From CALDTK01 sp045110575 (GTDB taxonomy: Bacteria > Bacteroidota > Bacteroidia > Chitinophagales > Saprospiraceae): DNA of 64,000 nucleotides. The notes under the pieces were generated by a model. That model saw only the letters and a list, made by a program, of their open reading frames with translations, made no database searches and was not told the DNA's origin. The stretch lies in assembly GCA_045110575.1 (NCBI GenBank), contig JBGCGF010000056.1, positions 1 to 64,000 on the forward strand. Direction: 5' to 3'. The position numbers were made by a program, and so were the translations under genes. Positions 55,357 through 63,029 of this stretch are shown one piece after another (positions within the stretch are counted from its first letter, which is position 1; each line of letters begins with the position of its first letter).

Positions 55357-55914
55357 TGTGAGGTGTTTTAGTAAATAAATGGTGTAGACTTAGTAGGTAA
55401 TTGCACCCATTACCTAGGAGCACCCATTCACCTAAAGTACCGCAAACATGACAAAGGCCAGTCATTAGTTTCAATAGTTTTCAACACCGCCAAATAAAAT
55501 AAACTCCATTACAGCCTCTAGACTGCAGATTAAAATAAGACACGACGCTTAAATGATAACCCATCACAACGGGTTACAGAGGAAAAACACACCGTAAAGC
55601 GGATGATACACGGAGAACTGAACAACAAGAAAAGGTTTTGAAATCCTCACTAAAGCTTGTTCTATTTACTGCTCAAAGATCATGAATGCGAGTTAATAGT
55701 AACACCTCAATCCTAATGCACCATACTCCCACCAGCGACCGGGCCCTCACCTCTAATAATTTACGCTTCCCATGTTTCAATCTTGCCACGATCATGCGCC
55801 AACCTTTTGCAGTCGTTGAAGTACGTTAAGACGGGTTCTGATTCCTCCGCAAATAAGTTATCTGTAGAGACAAACTTCAAGGCGGACTTAGCTCGTCACC
55901 GCTTATCCCGATTC
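55357..55914. other. Intergenic region with a pseudogene remnant
   Basis: The left 350 bases show no gene or strong structure. The right part (about 55716-55894) holds a broken copy of the gene at 57774-58322, described separately. Confidence 0.5.
55716..55894 (-). pseudogene. Remnant of a paralog of the 57774-58322 TPR-like gene
   Basis: On the minus strand this reads FAEESEPVLTYFNDCKRLAH and, a few codons later, IETWEA, then a stop (TAA at 55761-55763), aligning with LAKGETQAVFAYFDACKLFW and DDWEAQ of the intact gene. The stop replaces the CAA Gln codon after WEA. Similarity continues past the stop to the region matching FGGNMM. A stop upstream (TGA just beyond 55894) closes the frame. So only about 45 codons survive of a 182-codon gene. 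It lies beside the DUF4375 gene. Confidence 0.75.
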
Positions 55915-56388
55915 TTAGTCAACCGCAGCCTGTAAATATCCGCCTAGCAAATCTTCCAAATTTTCATGATCCTGTAGCTGGTCGTATCGTACATCCTGCG
56001 CATGTAGTTCTACTTTTTGCTCTTCAGAGAGCTGGAAGCTGAATACAGACTCCTTATACATCTCGTCCAACAGTCCCTTAGGATTTACAATGGACAACGT
56101 ACTAGCTACAATATCAGCAGATTGAACAGCCTTGATTTCACTGAGGACGTGAATAATCTCGGGAGAAAAGATGCCAAACGAACTTTCATAGAATTCCGCA
56201 AAACCACCGTTGGTTACCCCCTTGTTCAGGTTTACGATCACGTAGACCATCTTCTCCGGACCGGTTAGTCCTTGAACAACCTGGTACCATTGCGACCAAC
56301 TCTCCGTGTCAAAGCTCGTCTCCTCCAAGTGGTGATTAGCCGAAGCATATAGCCGACTGATGAGGGCTCTGTTTGATATTTTTTCCAT
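55915..56388 (-). CDS. DUF4375 (DMP19-like) domain protein
   Basis: 157 residues from the ATG at 56386-56388, preceded by an A-rich stretch; a GTG at 56407-56409 would add seven residues. The signature VNLNKGVTNGGFAEFYESSFG matches the DUF4375/DMP19 family (usually NGGFxQ/EFY), small cytoplasmic proteins of unknown function, some tied to immunity-type loci. Surrounding helices (SWSQWYQVVQGLTGPEKMVYVIV, LSEIKAVQSADIVASTLS) fit. No partner toxin is visible nearby. Confidence 0.8.
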   Translation of the reverse strand: MEKISNRALISRLYASANHHLEETSFDTESWSQWYQVVQGLTGPEKMVYVIVNLNKGVTNGGFAEFYESSFGIFSPEIIHVLSEIKAVQSADIVASTLSIVNPKGLLDEMYKESVFSFQLSEEQKVELHAQDVRYDQLQDHENLEDLLGGYLQAAVD

Positions 56389-56551
56389 TTTTGATTGTTT
56401 TCTAGTCACAATAACCTTACGCTTTAGCTAATCGTCAATCCTGTCGCTATCTGCGGATTTGCGATAGATTTTGAAGATTTTGAGAGACCTATGCTATGTA
56501 AGGGTTAATTGAATTGGGTTAGTCCTTTCGAGAAGCCATTTAGAGCCTGTT

Positions 56552-57592
56552 TTAGAAATACGTACGTACGGAAAACTCGAATTGGTCAATAAAGACCTCT
56601 TTAAACGCTTGCATGTTATTTTGCTCGTAGAATACGAGCATTGCTTTTTTATAATCAAGAGGGCTTATCGTTCGAAACGAGATTGGACAATATCCATTAT
56701 TGATTAGGATAGCGTTGCTAATTATCCTACCCGTACGCTTGTTGCCATCCACAAACGCTCGCAGATAGGAGATTACAACAAGAAGCAATAATGCTTTTTC
56801 GAATATATTTTCACGATCATTAACGAGATCGCACATTTTTCGCAACTCCTCTCTAATTTGATACTCATTGTCTAACGGTCTATAATTCGTTCCTGTAATA
56901 CCTACTCGCCGCTGTCGAATGTTCCTTTCAATTCCCAACTCCTTCATCAATATGGTATGAATATCTTCGATTCGAGATATTGACAAGGGATCGATATAAC
57001 TAGGATCCTCTATAATAAAATCCAGCGCCTCCTTATGGTTGAGAAGCATAATTGCTTCTTCCTTCTTTTTACCAAGTGCAGTTTCTTTGTCCTTGAGCAA
57101 TCGCTCCGTTTCCAAAAGCGAATAGGTGTTCCCTTCTATTTGAGCTGATTTCCAACTCAAGTCTATCGCAAGTCGTTCCAGCTCTTTGTCGTATTCGAGC
57201 GGGCTGAGAACTGAAATGTTCTCTCTAAAAGTAGCCTGAAGTGCATTCAACTTAGCCAACTCACCCTCCGTAAACAACGCTATCCCAGGCAAGACAGAGG
57301 ATAGTAAGTCTAGATTATACGCTTCGCTTACTTCTCTTTCGTCAATCTCCTTTTCGAAATACGTCGAAAGGTCAATAGGATAAAAAAGGCTGTAAGAATG
57401 GCTGATTTGGTATTTTGTACCCCTTCCGGCGCCCTCTGGAGTAATCAAGCGTTCATCTATCAATTGCTGCAGCATACGCTTTACCGTAGCGTAGCTGGCA
57501 TCTACTAAAGCTCCCTCATGGATTTCCTTAGAGGATTTCTCAGGGTTATTTTTGATGTAATCGAGTAGTGCCCTACGGTTCAGAGTTAGCAT
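56552..57592 (-). CDS. Fic-domain protein with N-terminal winged helix (catalytic His replaced)
   Basis: 346 residues. N-terminal winged helix (about 1-65: YIKNNPEKSSKEIHEG, then VDASYATVKRMLQQLIDERLI). An inhibitory-helix-like motif SAQIEGN at about 155 fits [S/T]xxxE[G/N] of Fic class II. The Fic core at about 275-300 reads AFVDGNKRTGR: the canonical HPFxxGNGRxxR has Arg-Ala in place of His-Pro, so the catalytic His is missing, while FxxGNxRxxR is kept. Adenylylation is therefore doubtful, or this is a variant subgroup. Four copies of an 11-bp word in dyad arrangement lie directly upstream (57601-57680), so the HTH probably represses its own promoter. No antitoxin gene is adjacent. Confidence 0.88.
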   Translation of the reverse strand: MLTLNRRALLDYIKNNPEKSSKEIHEGALVDASYATVKRMLQQLIDERLITPEGAGRGTKYQISHSYSLFYPIDLSTYFEKEIDEREVSEAYNLDLLSSVLPGIALFTEGELAKLNALQATFRENISVLSPLEYDKELERLAIDLSWKSAQIEGNTYSLLETERLLKDKETALGKKKEEAIMLLNHKEALDFIIEDPSYIDPLSISRIEDIHTILMKELGIERNIRQRRVGITGTNYRPLDNEYQIREELRKMCDLVNDRENIFEKALLLLVVISYLRAFVDGNKRTGRIISNAILINNGYCPISFRTISPLDYKKAMLVFYEQNNMQAFKEVFIDQFEFSVRTYF

Positions 57593-57600
57593 CTTTTTGT

Positions 57601-57680
57601 TTTGTAGCTCAAGCCAAGCCTATTTGTAGCTCAAAAATAGCGCAATTTGAGCTACAAATGAATGTTTCGTGAGCTACAAA
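57601..57680 (-). promoter_or_regulatory. Symmetric four-site operator upstream of the HTH-Fic gene
   Basis: TTTGTAGCTCA occurs at 57601-57611 and 57623-57633, and its exact reverse complement TGAGCTACAAA at 57648-57658 and 57670-57680. Start-to-start spacing is 22, 25 and 22 bases: a perfect mirror arrangement with sites about two helical turns apart. It lies 9 to 88 bases upstream of the start codon of the HTH-Fic gene. Autoregulation by the winged helix of that protein is the simplest reading. Confidence 0.85.
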
Positions 57681-57773
57681 TGCGATTTCAGCTCATTATC
57701 GACTCGATTTGAGAAATTCAGCAGCTCGTTGAATTTAGGGATTAGTCTGAGTTGGGCATAGTCCGTAAGGGAA

Positions 57774-58322
57774 TCAATACATCATATTCCCACCAAAGTC
57801 CGGCCGCTGCCCCTTGTTAATTTGCGCTTCCCAGTCATCCATTCTGTCGCTTCCGTAAGACCAAAACAGCTTACAAGCGTCGAAGTAGGCAAACACCGCC
57901 TGTGTTTCACCTTTCGCGAGCAGGTCATTGGCGAGCGACATGTTTGGGCCGAAAGCGGAATACGAAGAGCTCCTATTGATCTTGGCCGATTTTTCTAAGT
58001 ACGTCTTCGCCTGCGCTAAATCACCATCCACAAGTGCTAACCGTCCTCTTATGGTATTGGACTTATTGGTGTAGCTATAACAATCTCCGTGATCGAGCGA
58101 GATTCTTCGCCAAACCTTTGAGCTGAAGTAGAGTGCGTCCCCTTCGTCGAGTAACGCCTCTGCCTTTGCCATCTCCCCTCTGTTGTAAGATTTGAGAGCA
58201 TCTCTCCCGATGTTTCCTAGGGGGTACTCGTCTACCGTCGTTTTGATCCCCACGATGAAGTGCAGGTTGATCAATACGATGAGCGTGATTGAGATTTTGC
58301 GAAGAAGGGGATGAGGGATCAC
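57774..58322 (-). CDS. Exported or membrane-anchored small TPR-like protein
   Basis: 182 residues. Hydrophobic N-terminus (about 10-26, ISITLIVLINLHFIVGI) acting as an anchor or uncleaved signal; then helical repeats of TPR type (RDALKSYNRGEMAKAEALLDEG, LALVDGDLAQAKTYLEKSAKI, LAKGETQAVFAYFDACKLFW). The end FGGNMMY lies next to a paralogous remnant 1.9 kb away (55716-55894), so a local duplication once existed. Function unknown. Confidence 0.75.
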   Translation of the reverse strand: MIPHPLLRKISITLIVLINLHFIVGIKTTVDEYPLGNIGRDALKSYNRGEMAKAEALLDEGDALYFSSKVWRRISLDHGDCYSYTNKSNTIRGRLALVDGDLAQAKTYLEKSAKINRSSSYSAFGPNMSLANDLLAKGETQAVFAYFDACKLFWSYGSDRMDDWEAQINKGQRPDFGGNMMY

Positions 58323-58478
58323 GTAGGTATAAATTCGATTAGGTCTAACTGGTTATCAAGAAGGCTAGTTGCGCTTCTTATCGATATGCATTAGCAATAT
58401 ACGGGTCTTCGCAAAACCTCGCGGCCTAAAGCGTCTGGACCATGTGGTCCGACCGTTTCACGATCGACCGAAAAAGCT

Positions 58479-58976
58479 TCACGTAGCCTCCGCCTCAAAT
58501 AGCTCAGCGAAGAACTTCTTGGATTTTTGACTTTCAGCGTTGAATGCCCCGATCACAATCGTTGCCAAAAAGAGGAACATCCCAAATGGCCCTAGCATTA
58601 CCCACTCAAAGGGTTTACTATCCAAAGACACTAGAACCACCAAACACATAAGAAACAAAACACCAAATATTAACAACACAAAAATTAGAATTGCAGGGTG
58701 CAGACTAATCTTCAAAAACACCTTTGTCCCCCCCGAGTACTTTTGGATAGTTCCGTTTATCTGTGGTAGAAACGAATTCCTATACGTAATGAGGCGGCTA
58801 ACTTCAAATGAATCCTCGGAAAGCCACCCTTGGTATGCTTTCAAGTTTTTATTGCTAAGACCGTCCTTTTTTCTAAAATACTTCAAGGGCTCAATGACCT
58901 CAGCTAGTCTCGCTTGGATTTCAGCAGGTGCTAGTTGTGTCTCGTAGATGATGTTTTCGAGGGGGAGGAGGTTCAT
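58479..58976 (-). CDS. Small membrane protein of unknown function
   Basis: 165 residues with two adjacent transmembrane helices (about 95-115 and 123-145: AILIFVLLIFGVLFLMCLV, MLGPFGMFLFLATIVIGAF). The N-terminal half is soluble (YETQLAPAEIQARLAEVIEPLKYF, then SFEVSRLITYRNSFLPQINGTI), resembling small Bacteroidota membrane proteins that carry a PH-like or YcxB-like cytoplasmic part. No family recognised with certainty. Stands alone. Confidence 0.65.
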   Translation of the reverse strand: MNLLPLENIIYETQLAPAEIQARLAEVIEPLKYFRKKDGLSNKNLKAYQGWLSEDSFEVSRLITYRNSFLPQINGTIQKYSGGTKVFLKISLHPAILIFVLLIFGVLFLMCLVVLVSLDSKPFEWVMLGPFGMFLFLATIVIGAFNAESQKSKKFFAELFEAEAT

Positions 58977-59140
58977 TATATTTCAGATTCGACCTATGAA
59001 GGAACGGGACTGCATCCAAGTAACGTTACTCAGCGCTCAAGAACAACGTTACTGGGGGCCACAGCTCGCTGCTCAGCAGGCTTCCGTTTATAGTGGCAAA
59101 AGGACAGATGTACAACATAGTTCGCAGCCTTCCAGTCTTC

Positions 59141-60595
59141 CTATTGAACTACGAAACCGGCTCCTCCTTTCCTGTTGCCATTCTCAATTTGTAGAAGATA
59201 ACTTCCAGGACGTAGAGAGCTAATATCAATTAAAATCTCCTGTTGTCCAATTACAGTATGCTCGTCTTGCTTGATAAGAAGACGCCCATTTAAGTCGTTT
59301 ACTTTTAGAACTGTAAAATCGTTTACTGTTGAATTAAAACAGACATTTAGAATACTAGTCCTTACAGGATTCGGATAGAGGGTAAAAGCAAGGTTAAGCC
59401 CAATGGCAAAATCTTCTGTTGAAATCGCCCCCCCGTCATTGGTGTAAAGTTTCGCTGTGCCTCCACCAGAACTGCCCGTAATCAGGACATCGTCGTTGCC
59501 GTCACCATTAACATCTGAGAAGGCAATGGAACTAGCGAAAACTCCAATAAAGGGAGTGCCTATCGTTTCTGTAAAATTGCCTGCTCCGTCGTTGGTGTAA
59601 AGTTTCGCTATTCTTGGTTCAAAGTTACTAGGAGAACCTGTAATAAGAACATCGTTATCGCCATCACCGTTGACATCCGAGAAAGCAACTGAACCAAACC
59701 GAACACCGTCAAAAGGAACATTCATCATTTCAGTAAAATCTCCTGTCCCGTCATTGATGTACAGTTTTGCAATGCGTTCGTCCACATCATTCTCTCCTGT
59801 AAGCAGGACATCTTCATTCCCATCGCCATTTATATCTGAAAAAGCAATAGAACTAGTACGCACGCCATCGAAAGGTGTATCTATCATTTCAGTAAAAATT
59901 CCTGTCCCGTCATTGATGTACAGTTTTGCGATGTTACCTCCTAAACTCTTCTCCCCTGTAAGCAAAACGTCGATATTACCGTCGCCATTAACATCTGAAA
60001 AGGCGACAGAACTGGATCTTACGCCTTCGAAAGGAGTACCCACCACCATTGTAAAAACACCCGTCCCATCGTTGACATACAATTTCGCAATTGCCTCAAA
60101 TGAGCTGTTTGATCCCGTAATGAGAACATCATTATAGCCGTCCCCATTGACATCCGAAAAGGCAATAGAACTAAACTTAACACCTTCGAAAGAGGCACCT
60201 GTCAATTCTGTAAAGTTACCTATCCCATCGTTCGTATAAAGTTTAGCAATACGCTCATCTGAGCTGTTTTCACCTGTAATGAGAACGTCGTCAATACCAT
60301 CTCCATTGACATCAGAGAAAGCTACAGAGCCGTCCCTAACGCCGTCGAAAAGGAGGCCCATAATTTCAGTAAAATTCCCCGCTCCATCATTCGTGTACAT
60401 TTTTGTAATTCGTTCTTGCAAACTGTTATCTCCTGTAATGAGAACGTCGTCGTTACCGTCGCCATTGACATCGGAAAAAGCAATAGAACCGCGAGAGACT
60501 CCCTCGAATCCAGGAGCGGGAGAAACCTCCGTAAAGGTCTGAGCAAGGAGCGCTTGAGACATGACAAATAACCCTAGAATTAAATTAAACTTCAT
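59141..60595 (-). CDS. Secreted VCBS/FG-GAP repeat protein with T9SS sorting domain
   Basis: 484 residues. Signal peptide (1-18, ending LLAQ), then seven near-identical repeats of about 56 residues, each with S(I/V)AFSDVNGDGxxDVLITG (a DxNGDGxxD calcium-binding loop) followed by KLYTNDGxGxFTE. They are the FG-GAP-like VCBS repeats that fold into a seven-bladed propeller. The final 75 residues (FTLYPNPVRTSILNVCF to GGAGFVVQ) form a type A T9SS sorting domain. The high repeat identity at DNA level suggests recent expansion by unequal exchange. Adhesin-like role inferred. Confidence 0.87.
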   Translation of the reverse strand: MKFNLILGLFVMSQALLAQTFTEVSPAPGFEGVSRGSIAFSDVNGDGNDDVLITGDNSLQERITKMYTNDGAGNFTEIMGLLFDGVRDGSVAFSDVNGDGIDDVLITGENSSDERIAKLYTNDGIGNFTELTGASFEGVKFSSIAFSDVNGDGYNDVLITGSNSSFEAIAKLYVNDGTGVFTMVVGTPFEGVRSSSVAFSDVNGDGNIDVLLTGEKSLGGNIAKLYINDGTGIFTEMIDTPFDGVRTSSIAFSDINGDGNEDVLLTGENDVDERIAKLYINDGTGDFTEMMNVPFDGVRFGSVAFSDVNGDGDNDVLITGSPSNFEPRIAKLYTNDGAGNFTETIGTPFIGVFASSIAFSDVNGDGNDDVLITGSSGGGTAKLYTNDGGAISTEDFAIGLNLAFTLYPNPVRTSILNVCFNSTVNDFTVLKVNDLNGRLLIKQDEHTVIGQQEILIDISSLRPGSYLLQIENGNRKGGAGFVVQ

Positions 60596-60900
60596 TTTAT
60601 TTTTATTTTAACAATTACTCCGCATGAATCCGGAAATACAAACATGTATATGCCCACTATCGAAATAAAAAACACAGCTTCCCTTAATCAGTATTATAAA
60701 GGTAAGCGAGAGTCACGTACACGACATATGAGAGCTATAACGTATGGCATCACAATAATACATTAATTTTTTCACAAAAAAAAACAAAGAACCCGGAAAG
60801 ACGTAATAAATACAACATATTCAAAATTCATCTTTAAAGGCATCTCACGTCACTTAATACTTACTAAAGTGAATACAATTAAATCTTGATTCGTAAAGAT
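60596..60900. other. AT-rich intergenic region
   Basis: About 305 bases, strongly AT-rich with A-tracts (for example at 60774-60788), between the VCBS gene start and the UbiA gene end. No gene, no clear hairpin and no copy of the recurrent motif. It presumably carries the VCBS gene promoter. Confidence 0.5.
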
Positions 60901-61866
60901 TCACAAACCATAAGCCACCCCTGCAAACACCCCATACTCAACAAAAAACAGCAACCACAAACTCAAGTAGAATTTGCGGACCGATGTCTTGTCATCCAAC
61001 TTTACCCGGAGCATCAACACCACAAAAGCAGCGAGCATAAGGAGTTGGCCAACAACGAGATAAATGTTCTCAAAGAACAACCAACCCGCCACCGCACTCG
61101 CCCCTAGCGTAGCGATCATGACCGCGCTACCATAGAAAAGCACCTTCTTCGGACCGAGCTCTATCGCCAACGTATTAATGCCATTAGCCTCGTCGCCTAG
61201 TAAGTCAGGGAGGTCCTTAAACCAGGCGATCGCAATGCTAAACGCAAACATGACAGCGACCAAGAGCCACACATACGGCTGCATGTCCATGATCGGGGCC
61301 TTCCATCCCGCCACGTGGGCAAAGAGGAATAAATTGACAATAAGACTGCGCACCGCAATGATGCAGAACGCCGCCCAAAACGGCCAGCGCTTCAAGCGGA
61401 TCGGAGGGAGTGAGTAGGCCGTACCCAGTAGTACGGAGAGCATTACGGTAGACCATAACGCGTCTGAATTCACATAGACCGTAGCCAGTAAGCTTACGAG
61501 CAAACAGCCGAGCACAATCGCCCTACCCAACTCCATACTCCACGCGCCAGAAGCGAGCGGCAAGTAGGGTTTGTTGATGCGATCTAAGGGAACGTCGGTG
61601 ACCTGATTCAGGCCAACGATGTAGATATTGGCTGCAATGCATGCCACCCAGGATAAGATGAGCGTAGGAATGTCAACCACACCCGGAACGAGATCCGAAC
61701 CACCAAAGGCAGCGTTTTCAGGAAAAAGCCCTTTGGCCATCAACCACAGAAACACCAAACTCAACGTTGTGCCTACGATCGTATGCGGACGTGAAAAGCG
61801 CCACAGCTGACGGAGGAATCCGTCTGCAGCGTAATCAACTGCTTCGTCTTTAAGACCGTCAATCAT
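60901..61866 (-). CDS. Homogentisate phytyl/prenyltransferase-like UbiA protein
   Basis: 321 residues, about eight to nine membrane helices. UbiA aromatic prenyltransferases join a prenyl chain to an aromatic ring. Both Mg-pyrophosphate motifs are present: N87-QVT-D91-VPL-D95 and D218-LP-D221-LLG-D225. The segments LWRFSRPHTIVGTTLS, NIYIVGLNQVTDVPLDRINK, LPLASGAWS and YSLPPIRLKRWPFWAAFCI closely follow the plant/cyanobacterial homogentisate phytyltransferase (VTE2/HPT) pattern, not UbiA or MenA. The predicted product is 2-methyl-6-phytylbenzoquinol or a related prenyl form, in the inner membrane. It is the last of three same-strand genes with tocopherol-type functions; the next gene upstream starts within 34 bases. 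Confidence 0.85.
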   Translation of the reverse strand: MIDGLKDEAVDYAADGFLRQLWRFSRPHTIVGTTLSLVFLWLMAKGLFPENAAFGGSDLVPGVVDIPTLILSWVACIAANIYIVGLNQVTDVPLDRINKPYLPLASGAWSMELGRAIVLGCLLVSLLATVYVNSDALWSTVMLSVLLGTAYSLPPIRLKRWPFWAAFCIIAVRSLIVNLFLFAHVAGWKAPIMDMQPYVWLLVAVMFAFSIAIAWFKDLPDLLGDEANGINTLAIELGPKKVLFYGSAVMIATLGASAVAGWLFFENIYLVVGQLLMLAAFVVLMLRVKLDDKTSVRKFYLSLWLLFFVEYGVFAGVAYGL

Positions 61867-61899
61867 AGGTTGAATCTACTGTTTCTATATGCCTACGGC

Positions 61900-62745
61900 T
61901 CACTTGGGCTTTACCATTCTGAAAACACCGAACCGTATGAGGTTTTGGCGAAAGCCCCGTTGCATATACCGCATGGCATACGCACCCTTTAGAGTTTGCG
62001 GACCAGCCTTTATCAAGCCAACAGCACCTTTCCAGGTCAATGCAGATTTGATCACAGCAGCCCAAAAAGGAGCCACGGCTGCACTCCAATCGGCAGACTT
62101 GATTTCATCGAAACCAACCTGCTCAGCTGTCTCAGCGTAATGGCCTATACTACACCAAGGCGGCAGGTGATACAAGCGACAAACATCCTTGAGTAAGGCC
62201 TGCTCTTTATCAGAAAGCTGAGGCGGCGTCTCTCGGTGGCACCACGTAATCATTGCCAAGGTTCCGCCTGGCTTGAGTAAGCTGTAAAAGTGTTCGAGCA
62301 AGCCTTTTTTATCGGCCAAATGCTCAGCACTTTCCAACGACCAAATGACATCAAATCCTTCCTCGTCAGAGAAGCTCATCATGTCCTCTGCTCGAATGGA
62401 GACAAGGTGATCGCAGCCTTCGTTCTTGGCTCTTCGATTGCCTTCAGCCGCTTGAACCGGACTTAACGTAAGTCCAGTTACACTTGCGCCAAGACGGCCC
62501 GCGAGGTATCGTGAAGCACCGCCGACACCGCACCCTGCATCGAGCATGCGTTTTGGCTTCGCTTCATCCAAACGCGCGAAGTCAATCAACTCGTCCATCA
62601 GGTCGAGCTGCGCTTCGTAGTGCGACTTCTTTTGAGAACCATCGGCACCGTAGTAACCGTGGTGCATGTGATCGCCCCACACGTCTAGCCACAAGGGTGT
62701 GGACTCGTCGTAGAAAGAGGCGATGCGTTGGTTGAGTGGTTTCAA
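61900..62745 (-). CDS. Tocopherol O-methyltransferase-like SAM methyltransferase
   Basis: 281 residues. A Rossmann SAM methyltransferase with motif I MLDAGCGVGGASRYLA (about 67-82), motif II LTLSPVQAAEGNRRA and the acidic FDVIWSLESAEH. It follows gamma-tocopherol methyltransferase (VTE4) of plants and cyanobacteria along its length: FYDESTPLWLDVWGDHMHHGYY at the start, TWCHRETPP, LYHLPPWCSIGHY, and the VAPFWAAVIKSALTWKG segment near the C-terminus. It would methylate a tocopherol or prenylquinol ring position. It lies 33 bases upstream of the prenyltransferase gene on the same strand. Contains an exact 14-mer (61942-61955). Confidence 0.87.
   Translation of the reverse strand: MKPLNQRIASFYDESTPLWLDVWGDHMHHGYYGADGSQKKSHYEAQLDLMDELIDFARLDEAKPKRMLDAGCGVGGASRYLAGRLGASVTGLTLSPVQAAEGNRRAKNEGCDHLVSIRAEDMMSFSDEEGFDVIWSLESAEHLADKKGLLEHFYSLLKPGGTLAMITWCHRETPPQLSDKEQALLKDVCRLYHLPPWCSIGHYAETAEQVGFDEIKSADWSAAVAPFWAAVIKSALTWKGAVGLIKAGPQTLKGAYAMRYMQRGFRQNLIRFGVFRMVKPK
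61942..61955 (+). repeat. 14-mer motif copy (GTTTTGGCGAAAGC)
   Basis: Exact copy in the tocopherol-methyltransferase-like gene (minus strand), read as FRQN. Confidence 0.9.
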
Positions 62746-63029
62746 GGACGGAAGTTGAAAAATGAAAGAAGAGCTGGGTTCAACAAACAGATCTCTCCGC
62801 TACGCATGTTACCCTTTTGAGCTGCTACCGCAGAAATTAGAAGGCCATGCTCCGGTCGAGATGACTAAGGTGCTACCGTCATTTCGACTGGAGCTGACGT
62901 AGTCGCGAAACGGAGAAATCTGTTTTTAAAACCGCAAAGGGTTCATCAACAGATCTCTCCGCTACGCACTATATTTAGTGAACCCGCTTTCGCGGCAAGT
63001 AGGCTGCAGTGCTCCGGTCGAGATGACCA
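62746..63029. repeat. Duplicated 78-bp unit plus inverted copy between methyltransferase genes
   Basis: Two units of 78 bp, 62788-62865 and 62950-63027, each start with CAGATCTCTCCGCTACGCA and end with TGCTCCGGTCGAGATGAC, with different middles. Between them an inverted relative, GTCATTTCGACTGGAGC (62879-62895) to GCGAAACGGAGAAATCTGTT (62905-62924), lies on the other strand. This is a dispersed Bacteroidota-type repeat cluster, not coding. It separates the two methyltransferase genes and may break the operon. Confidence 0.8.

Noticed and set aside
56552..57592. Fic gene as the toxin of a toxin-antitoxin pair
   Set aside because: No small antitoxin gene sits next to it, an SxxxEG-type inhibitory motif is internal, and the catalytic His is missing.
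57601..57680. Possible CRISPR or short tandem repeat array
   Set aside because: The four 11-bp words occur in both orientations in mirror order, with non-repeat-unit spacers of 11-14 bases. This fits an operator, not a CRISPR array.
59670..60542. Plus-strand open frames opposite the VCBS repeat gene
   Set aside because: They repeat with the same 168-base period as the sense gene and give Ser/Pro-rich peptides, so they are shadows.
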